A stretch of DNA of 5,463 nt from an uncultured Eubacteriales bacterium (GTDB lineage Bacteria > Bacillota > Clostridia > Oscillospirales > Acutalibacteraceae), in assembly GCA_900317795.1 (NCBI GenBank), contig ONIF01000146.1, positions 1 through 5,463 of the forward strand. The letters are read 5' to 3'. Position numbers and translations under genes: made by a program. This document shows, one piece after another, positions 1-5,463 of the stretch (within the stretch, counting starts at the first letter, position 1; every line of letters begins with the position of its first letter). A model generated the notes under the pieces. That model was not told where the DNA came from. It did no database searches and saw only the letters and a list, made by a program, of their open reading frames with translations.

Positions 1-1704
1 ACATGTCTTTGGAATAAATAACGTGCTATCAGCCGAGTGACTGAGGTGCTGTCTGTTTTCGCAGCCTATTCCAAGCACATACGCTCCCCTGCTCTGCACT
101 TCCTGAATATTAGAACATATCTTTTCATGCAGGTCCTCATAAGTTGCAAGGGCTATGACAAGAGTGCCGCTTTCTATAAGGGATATAGTGCCGTGTTTCA
201 ATTCGCCTGCCGCATAGGCTTCCGAATGGATATAGGAAATTTCTTTAAGTTTCAGAGAGCCTTCAAGCGAAAGGGCATAGTCTATATTTCTGCCTATGAA
301 AAAGACATCTTTTCTTGCAAAAAGCTTTGACGCTATATTTTTTATATTTTCGGTGTTGTCGAGAATAAGCTGTATTTTTTCGGGAAGTGCAAGCAATTCC
401 GAAACATAGTTTTTATAATCTTTTTCGCTTATCTTTCCGAGAATGTCACCGAAATAGATTGCCATCATGTATATAACAGCAAGCTGGGCACTGTATGCTT
501 TTGTAGTTGCAACGGCTATTTCAGGTCCTGCCAAAGTATATATGACATCATCGGCATCGGAAGCGATTGCACTGCCTATCACATTTACGATTGCTATGGC
601 ATAAGAGCCTTTTCTCTGAGCCTCATACATAGCCTCTTTTGTATCGGCTGTTTCACCCGACTGGCTGATTACGATTGTAAGCGTTTTTTCGTCAATAATC
701 GGATCTCTGTATTTAAATTCAGAGGCAACATCAACTTCAACAGGCTTTCTGAGAACTTTCTCAAAGATATATTTTGCAACAACTCCGACATGATATGCAG
801 AACCGCAGGCTACTATATTGATTTTATTGAAATCCCTTATCTGTTCGGGGGTAAGGTGTATTTCATCAAGAACAACTCTGCCGTCTTTAATTCTCTCTGC
901 AATAGTATTATGAATCGCTTTGGGCTGTTCCATGATTTCTTTCAACATGAAATGCTCATAACCGTCTTTTTCGGCTGCATCTGTACTCCATGTGATAGTT
1001 TCAACAGCCTTTTCGACAACATTTTTATCCGTATCATAGATTACTATGCTGTCACGCTTTATGACTGCTATTTCCTCGTTGTCAAGGCGATATATATTTC
1101 TTGTTTTGTCGAGGATTGCAGGCACATCCGACGCAAGATAATTTTCATTTTCGCCTATGCCTATGATAAGCGGACTGCCCTTTCTCACGGCTATTATTTC
1201 ATCTGACTTTTCTTTATACATAATGCCGAGTGCATAAGAGCCTTTCATTAAAGGCATTATTTTGATAACAGTATCCAACAAATCACCGTTATAATGATAT
1301 TCCAAAAGCTGTGCTATGACCTCAGTATCTGTTGAAGAACGGAATTCAAGACCTTTTTCCAAAAGTTCCTGTTTCAACTCCATATAATTCTCAATAATAC
1401 CGTTATGAACAACGGCAAATCTGCCCGAACTGCTTAAATGAGGATGTGCATTTATCTTTGAGGGTTCGCCATGAGTTGCCCAGCGTGTATGACCTATTCC
1501 GACAGTACCGGCTATTTTTTTACCGTCATCTGTGGAATCCTGCAAAACCTTGATTTCACCTTTTTCCTTTTCAACGATGAACTTTTCACCGTCATTCGTG
1601 CAGACTCCGGCAGAATCATATCCACGATATTTGAGTTTTTCAAGACCTTTTATCAAGATCGGGGCAGCCTGTTCATCGCCTATATAACCTACTATTCCAC
1701 ACAT
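1..1704 (-). CDS. glmS: Glutamine--fructose-6-phosphate aminotransferase (isomerizing), 3' end cut off by window edge
   Basis: GlmS makes glucosamine-6-phosphate and glutamate from fructose-6-phosphate and glutamine, the first step of UDP-GlcNAc and peptidoglycan precursor synthesis, in the cytosol. I translated the minus strand from 1704 to 1 and it is open for 568 codons. The start is fixed by the obligatory MCGIVGYIG N-terminus, whose Cys2 becomes the N-terminal nucleophile of the class II glutaminase. Glutaminase motifs follow: YRGYDSAG (26-33), GHTRWATHGEPS (71-82), HNGIIENY (100-107) and STDTE (124-128). Two SIS sugar-isomerase domains come next, with CGSAYH (300-305), SQSGETADT (347-355), AGPEIAVATTKAY (392-404), EGSLKLKE (481-488) and AYAAGELKHG (496-505). 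These carry the equivalents of the catalytic Lys485, Glu488 and His504. The family is usually about 600-610 residues, so the C-terminal tail with its conserved DKPRNLAKSVTVE-type end lies outside the window. The gene starts 20 bp after the purA stop and is probably co-transcribed with it. No frameshift is seen. Confidence 0.98.
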   Translation of the reverse strand, partial: MCGIVGYIGDEQAAPILIKGLEKLKYRGYDSAGVCTNDGEKFIVEKEKGEIKVLQDSTDDGKKIAGTVGIGHTRWATHGEPSKINAHPHLSSSGRFAVVHNGIIENYMELKQELLEKGLEFRSSTDTEVIAQLLEYHYNGDLLDTVIKIMPLMKGSYALGIMYKEKSDEIIAVRKGSPLIIGIGENENYLASDVPAILDKTRNIYRLDNEEIAVIKRDSIVIYDTDKNVVEKAVETITWSTDAAEKDGYEHFMLKEIMEQPKAIHNTIAERIKDGRVVLDEIHLTPEQIRDFNKINIVACGSAYHVGVVAKYIFEKVLRKPVEVDVASEFKYRDPIIDEKTLTIVISQSGETADTKEAMYEAQRKGSYAIAIVNVIGSAIASDADDVIYTLAGPEIAVATTKAYSAQLAVIYMMAIYFGDILGKISEKDYKNYVSELLALPEKIQLILDNTENIKNIASKLFARKDVFFIGRNIDYALSLEGSLKLKEISYIHSEAYAAGELKHGTISLIESGTLVIALATYEDLHEKICSNIQEVQSRGAYVLGIGCENRQHLSHSADSTLFIPKTC

Positions 1705-1715
1705 TCCTAAACATA

Positions 1716-1720
1716 CCTCC
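1716..1720 (-). promoter_or_regulatory. glmS ribosome binding site with long spacing
   Basis: On the minus strand a perfect GGAGG lies 11 nt upstream of the glmS ATG, slightly farther than the usual 6-9 nt. It sits wholly inside the 20-bp gap after the purA stop codon. An out-of-frame ATG (1712-1714) lies between it and the true start but only 1 nt from the Shine-Dalgarno, too close to be used. The MCGIVG N-terminus makes 1704 the required start, so this site must serve it. The closeness to the purA stop suggests that terminating ribosomes may help initiation. Confidence 0.75.
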
Positions 1721-1724
1721 GAAC

Positions 1725-3005
1725 TTATCTGTAAATAATGTCTTCCCTCTTGGGACCGTTGGAAATCATCTTAAACGGCACTCCTACAGCCTTTTCCGCA
1801 AATTCTATGTATTTACGGCAGTTTTCGGGGAGTTCATCATAATTCCTTATTCCTCTTATGTCACATTTCCAGCCCGGCAATACTTCCAATATCGGTTTTG
1901 CTCTCTTGAGTTTCGTCGTTGACGGAAAATAATCTATTCTTTTGCCGTCAAGCTCGTATGCAACGCATACAGGGATTTCATCAAGATAGCCCAACGCATC
2001 AAGTACGGTAAATGCAACTTGTGTAGCACCCTGCACTTTACAGCCGTATCTCGTTGCAACCAAGTCAAGCCAGCCCATTCTTCTCGGTCTGCCCGTTGTT
2101 GCACCGTATTCACCGCCATCACCGCCACGTTTACGGAGTTCTTCAGCCTCTTCACCGAATATCTCGCTGACAAATTCGCCTGCACCAACAGAACTTGAAT
2201 ATGCCTTTACAACCGTGATAATATCCTTTATTTCATAGGGAGGAATGCCTCCTGCACCTACTGCACCATAGCCCGCTATGGTATTGGAAGATGTTACCAT
2301 AGGATATATACCAAAATCTGTATCTTTCAAAGAACCAAGCTGACCTTCCAACAATACATTCTTGCCTGCTGCAACTGCATCATGCACTATATCAAATGTA
2401 TTTGCAACATAGGGGGCAAGTGCCTCTTTATATTCCATAAGTTTATTGAACATCTCATCAACGCTCAATTCCTCTTTGTGATACACATTTCTTATAATAG
2501 CATTCTTCACTTCAAGAATTCTTTCCACTTTTTCTCTAAGGGAATCGACATCATCATAAAGTTCATTTACCTGAAAGCCTATTTTTGAAAACTTGTCCGA
2601 ATAGAAAGGTGCAATACCCGATTTTGTAGAGCCGAAACTCTTTCCGCCAAGTCTTTCTTCTTCATAGCAGTCAAACAGTTTATGATAAGGCATTACAATT
2701 TGTGCCCTGTCCGATACCAATATATTCGGCTTCGGTACTCCTATATCAATCAACGACTGAATTTCCTTTGTGAAATTCTCGACACTCAATGCAACACCGT
2801 TGCCTATAATATTAGTGATTTTTGTATTGAAAACACCCGAAGGCAGCTGATGAAGTGCAAATTTTCCGTAATGGTTGATGATTGTGTGACCTGCATTGCT
2901 GCCGCCCTGAAATCTTATTACCATATCGGAATTTTGTGCAAGCACATCTGTAATTTTGCCTTTGCCCTCGTCGCCCCAGTTTGCTCCAACGATTGCTTTA
3001 ACCAT
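1725..3005 (-). CDS. purA: Adenylosuccinate synthetase, clostridial divergent form
   Basis: PurA joins IMP and aspartate using GTP to give adenylosuccinate, the first committed step from IMP to AMP. The product is 426 residues, normal for the family (about 420-430). Visible motifs are the P-loop-like GANWGDEGKGK (7-17) with the catalytic base Asp12; RFQGGSNAGHT (31-41) with the catalytic His40; GSTKSGIAPFYSDK (125-138); LLEGQLG (218-224); a Gly-rich stretch GAVGAGGIPPYEIK (247-260); and the aspartate-binding loop region GATTGRPRRMGWLD (301-314). The C-terminus has the family-typical LPGWKCDIRG and ISNGP segments. It departs from the textbook form in three places: Asn9 for the signature Gln, Ala132 in the GIGPAY motif, and Val334 in what is normally TKLD. 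I recall the same pattern from other clostridial PurA proteins. The start at 3005 is supported by GGGAGGA ending 8 nt upstream. Flanking genes are an AIM24-family gene 104 bp upstream and glmS 20 bp downstream. Confidence 0.97.
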   Translation of the reverse strand: MVKAIVGANWGDEGKGKITDVLAQNSDMVIRFQGGSNAGHTIINHYGKFALHQLPSGVFNTKITNIIGNGVALSVENFTKEIQSLIDIGVPKPNILVSDRAQIVMPYHKLFDCYEEERLGGKSFGSTKSGIAPFYSDKFSKIGFQVNELYDDVDSLREKVERILEVKNAIIRNVYHKEELSVDEMFNKLMEYKEALAPYVANTFDIVHDAVAAGKNVLLEGQLGSLKDTDFGIYPMVTSSNTIAGYGAVGAGGIPPYEIKDIITVVKAYSSSVGAGEFVSEIFGEEAEELRKRGGDGGEYGATTGRPRRMGWLDLVATRYGCKVQGATQVAFTVLDALGYLDEIPVCVAYELDGKRIDYFPSTTKLKRAKPILEVLPGWKCDIRGIRNYDELPENCRKYIEFAEKAVGVPFKMISNGPKREDIIYR

Positions 3006-3029
3006 GAAATTTATCCTCCCAATCTAACA

Positions 3030-3110
3030 CAATGTGCAATGAGGAATGAGGAATGCGGAATAACTTTCCTGTACAATTCATTGCACATTGCTAATTGCTA
3101 ATTGCTAATT
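3030..3110. repeat. Heptad-repeat intergenic element with a perfect 13-bp inverted repeat
   Basis: The element fills most of the 104-bp gap between the AIM24-family gene and purA. On the + strand 3030-3042 (CAATGTGCAATGA) is the exact reverse complement of 3078-3090, with 35 nt between the arms. Both sides are built of 7-bp units. The left side reads CAATGTG, CAATGAG, GAATGAG, GAATGCG, GAATAAC (3030-3064). The right side reads TTGCACA then three TTGCTAA units (3081-3108). In the purA transcript the arms could pair into a long hairpin that ends about 9 nt before the purA Shine-Dalgarno. A 5-bp inner stem (3049-3053 with 3066-3070) is also possible. No U-tract follows, so it is not a standard terminator. 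It contains no transposase and is too short for an insertion sequence. It looks like a dispersed intergenic repeat of REP or MITE type, but that class assignment is inference. Confidence 0.8.
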
Positions 3111-3868
3111 TATCCTACGGGTGCGACAAGCACACGACCTGTACCTCTGTAAACGTTTACAAGACCTTCGCCCGATGCGGCAGAGCCTACAAGCGTTTTT
3201 GTGGTACGCTCAACCGTGAACTGCAAAGCCTGTGACCATGCGATTGCCATGCTGCCGTCAATTTTGAGAGTATCGTTGTCAAGGTCGAATACAAAGAGTT
3301 CATCTGCGGGAACGGGGCTTTCCAAAACTGCTATGCCCTGTCCGTAGAGGGTGTTGTTGAAAAGTCCCTCACCGCCTGCCACTGCTGATGAAAAGCTTGA
3401 ACGTGCGGTAACTTTCATTTGAACAGTGTCGGAGCAAGCCAAAAACAAACCGTCCTCTATTGTCATACCGCCATTCCAGTTGGCAAGGTCTTCAAGAAGG
3501 ATATATTTGTACGTAGGTTCAAGAATCACTTTGCCTGTACCTGTATAACGAGGCTTGATACCGCTTTCACCCGTGACTGCTCCGCCAAGCATTCCTTTGA
3601 AAAATCCGCCTACACCCTGTACATTCGTTGCAACCTGTACATTGCCCGAAATCATCTGCATAGCACCAGCCTGAAGGATAATTCCCGAATTATTGAGGTC
3701 TGCCACTACCTGTCTTTTTCTAACGCCCATTTCGCCCATGAAATATGCCGAAGCCGCTGTTGAGGGAGTTACCGACAAATCTCTAACGTACTCGATAACG
3801 GAAAACTCACCTTTCTGATTTGCAACTTTCCTTGCCTGTGTCTGATTAAATATATTCATTCTTACCAT
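3110..3868 (-). CDS. AIM24 family (DUF124) protein, function unknown
   Basis: This is a 252-residue soluble protein of the AIM24/DUF124 family (Pfam PF01987), recognised from its overall pattern. Family-typical stretches are VRKRQVVADLNNSGI (49-63), LQAGAMQMISGNVQ (65-78), a Gly-rich segment with GVGGFFKGMLGGAVTGES (85-102), YTGTGKVILEPTYKYILL (108-125), GGEGLFN (165-171), LDNDTLKIDGSMAIAW (196-211) and SGEGLVNVYRGTGRVLVAP (232-250). No signal peptide, membrane helix or catalytic motif is visible. The family folds as beta structure and, from memory, is grouped with the TRAP-like superfamily; its name comes from a yeast mitochondrial protein and its bacterial role is not established. AAGGAGT ending 9 nt upstream supports the start at 3868 over the in-frame Met at 3859. 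The gene lies between purB (76 bp upstream) and purA (104 bp downstream) on the same strand, which suggests co-expression but does not prove a purine role. Confidence 0.88.
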   Translation of the reverse strand: MVRMNIFNQTQARKVANQKGEFSVIEYVRDLSVTPSTAASAYFMGEMGVRKRQVVADLNNSGIILQAGAMQMISGNVQVATNVQGVGGFFKGMLGGAVTGESGIKPRYTGTGKVILEPTYKYILLEDLANWNGGMTIEDGLFLACSDTVQMKVTARSSFSSAVAGGEGLFNNTLYGQGIAVLESPVPADELFVFDLDNDTLKIDGSMAIAWSQALQFTVERTTKTLVGSAASGEGLVNVYRGTGRVLVAPVG

Positions 3869-3877
3869 TTAAAATAC

Positions 3878-3884
3878 ACTCCTT
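3878..3884 (-). promoter_or_regulatory. Ribosome binding site deciding the AIM24-family start
   Basis: On the minus strand AAGGAGT lies here. Its end is 9 nt from the ATG at 3868 and 18 nt from the second in-frame ATG at 3859. The first ATG therefore fits normal spacing and the second does not, so the protein begins MVRMN. The stretch just upstream is very AT-rich (TTATATTATA) and resembles a -10 box. A start site driven from it would fall on or inside this ribosome binding site, so I do not call a promoter. Confidence 0.7.
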
Positions 3885-3903
3885 ATAATATAATTTTTTA
3901 GTA

Positions 3904-3920
3904 TTCCGATTTTTTCGGAA
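3904..3920. other. Small perfect inverted repeat in the purB to AIM24 gap
   Basis: TTCCGA (3904-3909) and TCGGAA (3915-3920) are exact reverse complements separated by a 5-nt T-run on the + strand, which is an A-run in the transcript. The hairpin would be 6 bp with a 5-nt loop. In the direction of transcription (minus) it is followed by A-rich sequence rather than a T-run, so it lacks the tail of an intrinsic terminator. It could be an mRNA-processing or stability hairpin, or chance in AT-rich DNA. It lies 20 bp after the purB stop and 20 bp before the AIM24-family Shine-Dalgarno. Confidence 0.4.
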
Positions 3921-3944
3921 AAGTGCTCTTACCTAATCCAATTA

Positions 3945-5360
3945 TCAAACATTGATTTCCGCTGTTTCGGTAGCCATGCTCTCATAGGGTGCAAGGGCAG
4001 GCTTTACCACTTCATTCAGAAAATCTTCTGTTTGCTTCGGTGAACGTCCTACATATTTTGACGGCTCAATTTTTGCTTTCAGCTCGTCAAGCGTTACGAA
4101 AAATGCAGGGTCATTTGCGATTTTCTCAAGCAGGTCATTACTTCCGCTTGTCTTAACTTCCATTGAATATTTCCTTATTTTTTCATGCAATTCCTGACGG
4201 TTGCCGCCTTTTTTTACTGCGTCCATCATGATATTCTCCGTCATCATAAACGGCAGTTCATTCATAAGATGTGCTGTTATCACTCTCTCATATACAACCA
4301 ATCCGTCACTGACGTTCATATACAAATTAAGAATTGCATCAACGGCGAGGAACGCCTCAGGTATGCTCAGACGCTTGTTTGCGGAGTCGTCAAGCGTTCT
4401 CTCAAACCACTGTGTAGCTGCTGTGATATACGGGTTCAGCACGTCTATCATGACATATCTCGAAAGAGATGCCATTCTTTCACTCCTCATGGGATTTCTC
4501 TTATATGCCATAGCTGACGAGCCTATCTGATTTTTTTCAAAGGGTTCTTCAATTTCTTTGAGGTGCTGGAGAAGTCTTATGTCATTTGAAAATTTAGACG
4601 CACTCTGTGCAATGCCTGCAAGCACGTTCAATACACGGCTGTCAAGCTTTCTTGAATAGGTCTGTCCCGATACCGCAAAGCAGTCTTTGTAGCCCATTTT
4701 TTCGGCAATCAGCTTGTCTATTTTACGGCATTTTTCATGGTCGCCCTCGAAAAGTTCAAGAAAACTTGCCTGAGTGCCTGTCGTGCCTTTACAGCCAAGC
4801 AACTTCATATTTTTAATGACGTACTGCACGTCTTCCAAGTCCATGAGTAAATCCTGTATCCAGAGGGTTGCACGTTTACCGACGGTTGTAGGCTGGGCAG
4901 GCTGAAAATGCGTGAATGCAAGCGTAGGCAGATTTTTATATTTATCCGCAAACTGTGAAAGCAGTCTGATAGTGCTGACAAGCTTCTTTTCAACGATTTT
5001 AAGAGCCTCTGTCATTATAATGACATCCGTGTTATCGCCTACATAGCATGATGTTGCACCGAGATGGATAATACCTGCTGCTTTCGGGCATTGCTGACCG
5101 TATGCATAAACGTGTGACATTACGTCATGTCTGACAAGCTTTTCTCTCTGCTCTGCAACTTCATAGTTTATATCATCTGCATGGGCTTTCAATTCGTCTA
5201 TCTGTTCCTGAGTGACTTCAAGACCAAGTTCATTTTCAGCCTCTGCCAATGCTATCCAGAGTTTTCTCCAAGTTTTAAACTTCATATCGGGAGAAAAGAT
5301 ATATTTCATTTCTTTGTCCGCATATCTTGATGAAAGCGGTGATTCATAAGTATCTCTCAT
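3945..5360 (-). CDS. purB: Adenylosuccinate lyase
   Basis: PurB cleaves adenylosuccinate to AMP plus fumarate and also SAICAR to AICAR plus fumarate, so it acts twice in purine synthesis, as a cytosolic homotetramer of the fumarase/aspartase superfamily. The product is 471 residues, matching the longer ADSL subgroup that resembles the human enzyme rather than the roughly 430-residue Bacillus type. Motifs in order are LVRHDVMSHV (75-84), whose His78-Asp79 match the human His86-Asp87 region; HLGATSCYVGDN (99-110); FTHFQPAQPTTVGKR (149-163) with the catalytic His151; GTTGTQASF (192-200); and the superfamily signature GSSAMAYKRNPMRSE (280-294) on the flexible loop with the catalytic serine. The loop has Ala285 where the human enzyme has Pro. 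The start at 5360 is supported by AGAGGA ending 7 nt upstream. It is the first complete gene of a same-strand run leading to purA, the preceding step in AMP synthesis. Confidence 0.98.
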   Translation of the reverse strand: MRDTYESPLSSRYADKEMKYIFSPDMKFKTWRKLWIALAEAENELGLEVTQEQIDELKAHADDINYEVAEQREKLVRHDVMSHVYAYGQQCPKAAGIIHLGATSCYVGDNTDVIIMTEALKIVEKKLVSTIRLLSQFADKYKNLPTLAFTHFQPAQPTTVGKRATLWIQDLLMDLEDVQYVIKNMKLLGCKGTTGTQASFLELFEGDHEKCRKIDKLIAEKMGYKDCFAVSGQTYSRKLDSRVLNVLAGIAQSASKFSNDIRLLQHLKEIEEPFEKNQIGSSAMAYKRNPMRSERMASLSRYVMIDVLNPYITAATQWFERTLDDSANKRLSIPEAFLAVDAILNLYMNVSDGLVVYERVITAHLMNELPFMMTENIMMDAVKKGGNRQELHEKIRKYSMEVKTSGSNDLLEKIANDPAFFVTLDELKAKIEPSKYVGRSPKQTEDFLNEVVKPALAPYESMATETAEINV

Positions 5361-5388
5361 TTAGTTATCCTCTTTCGGTCAAATTTTA

Positions 5389-5419
5389 TTGCACATTGCA
5401 CATTGCTAATTGCTAATTG
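5389..5419. repeat. Second heptad-repeat copy, upstream of purB
   Basis: On the + strand the units are TTGCACA (5389-5395), TTGCACA (5396-5402), TTGCTAA (5403-5409), TTGCTAA (5410-5416) and a partial TTG. A 26-bp block (5394-5419) is identical, in the same orientation, to 3079-3104 of the element upstream of purA, which shows the two are copies of one repeat type. Here only the right half is present; the left arm that gives the other copy its inverted repeat is missing. It lies 16 bp upstream of the purB Shine-Dalgarno. It also supplies a TAG stop codon on the minus strand (5413-5415) for the reading frame entering from the right edge. Confidence 0.8.
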
Positions 5420-5463
5420 TTCTCGTCTTTGCTTACACAAATGGGCTTGTCAAAGTCCACTCC
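5413..5463 (-). CDS. Possible C-terminal end of an unidentified upstream gene
   Basis: Reading the minus strand from the right edge, one frame is open for 16 codons (GVDFDKPICVSKDENN) and then ends at TAG (5413-5415) inside the heptad repeat. The peptide is polar and protein-like and would end 52 bp before the purB start, a plausible operon spacing. The two other frames close sooner, at TAA and TGA codons. Sixteen residues are too few to identify a family or even to prove coding, so this is a tentative partial call resting on context. It may equally be non-coding leader of purB. Confidence 0.3.
   Translation of the reverse strand, partial: GVDFDKPICVSKDENN

Noticed and set aside
790..1206. 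138-codon + strand open frame inside glmS
   Set aside because: It is antisense to a fully conserved part of glmS and gives a Phe/Tyr/Cys-rich product typical of a reverse-strand shadow.
2682..3101. 139-codon + strand open frame over the purA start and the repeat
   Set aside because: It is antisense to purA, its product is Cys-rich and low in family likeness, and it ends by translating the repeat; it is a shadow of purA.
3030..3110. Riboswitch or CRISPR-like array between the AIM24-family gene and purA
   Set aside because: The units are 7 bp without spacers, so it is not CRISPR. The element is only about 80 bp, lacks recognisable purine-riboswitch core features, and its core recurs before purB as a plain heptad repeat.
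3419..3763. 114-codon + strand open frame opposite the AIM24-family gene
   Set aside because: It has no ribosome binding site that I can support, a Cys/His-rich random-looking product, and lies wholly within a recognised gene on the other strand.
3885..3903. TATAAT-like AT-rich stretch before the AIM24-family gene as a promoter
   Set aside because: TTATATTATA resembles a -10 box, but there is no credible -35 about 17 bp upstream, and transcription would begin on or after the Shine-Dalgarno.
3904..3920. Intrinsic terminator after purB
   Set aside because: The stem is only 6 bp and in the transcribed direction it is followed by A-rich rather than T-rich sequence; the T-run is in the loop of the + strand.
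5430..5463. TTGACA on the minus strand near the right edge as a -35 box for purB
   Set aside because: TTGACA is present at about 5447-5452, but the hexamer 17 bp downstream is AAAGAC, not a -10, and the site lies in a frame that may be coding.

Overview
The window reads as an ordinary chromosomal metabolic locus from a low-to-medium GC Firmicute, most likely a gut-type clostridium. The clostridial-style PurA and PurB sequences, clean GGAGG-type ribosome binding sites and heptad intergenic repeats suggest an Oscillospiraceae/Ruminococcus-like organism. The family placement is inference; no rRNA or other taxonomic marker is present. All supported genes lie on the minus strand, so transcription runs from the right end of the window to the left.

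In transcription order the layout is as follows. (1) The possible last 16 codons of an unidentified gene end at 5413. (2) A short heptad repeat (5389-5419) lies before purB. (3) purB, adenylosuccinate lyase, occupies 3945-5360. (4) A 76-bp gap with a small hairpin is followed by an AIM24/DUF124-family protein (3110-3868). (5) A 104-bp gap is almost filled by a heptad-repeat element with a perfect 13-bp inverted repeat. (6) purA, adenylosuccinate synthetase, occupies 1725-3005. (7) After only 20 bp comes glmS, glutamine:fructose-6-phosphate aminotransferase, which starts at 1704 and runs off the left edge after 568 codons, with the last roughly 35-45 residues missing. There is no gene-free stretch longer than about 105 bp.

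PurA and PurB together convert IMP to AMP through adenylosuccinate, and PurB also releases AICAR in de novo IMP synthesis. GlmS is the entry step to amino-sugar and cell-wall precursor synthesis. The AIM24-family protein between purB and purA has no known enzymatic role. All four genes could be co-transcribed, but no convincing promoter or intrinsic terminator was found.

There is no mobile element, CRISPR array, RNA gene or obvious new multi-gene system here. The points worth a second look are: a PurA whose guanine-recognition and signature motifs depart from the classical form; the heptad-repeat elements placed directly after stop codons; the AIM24 gene inside the AMP branch; and glmS placed where no glmS ribozyme can fit.
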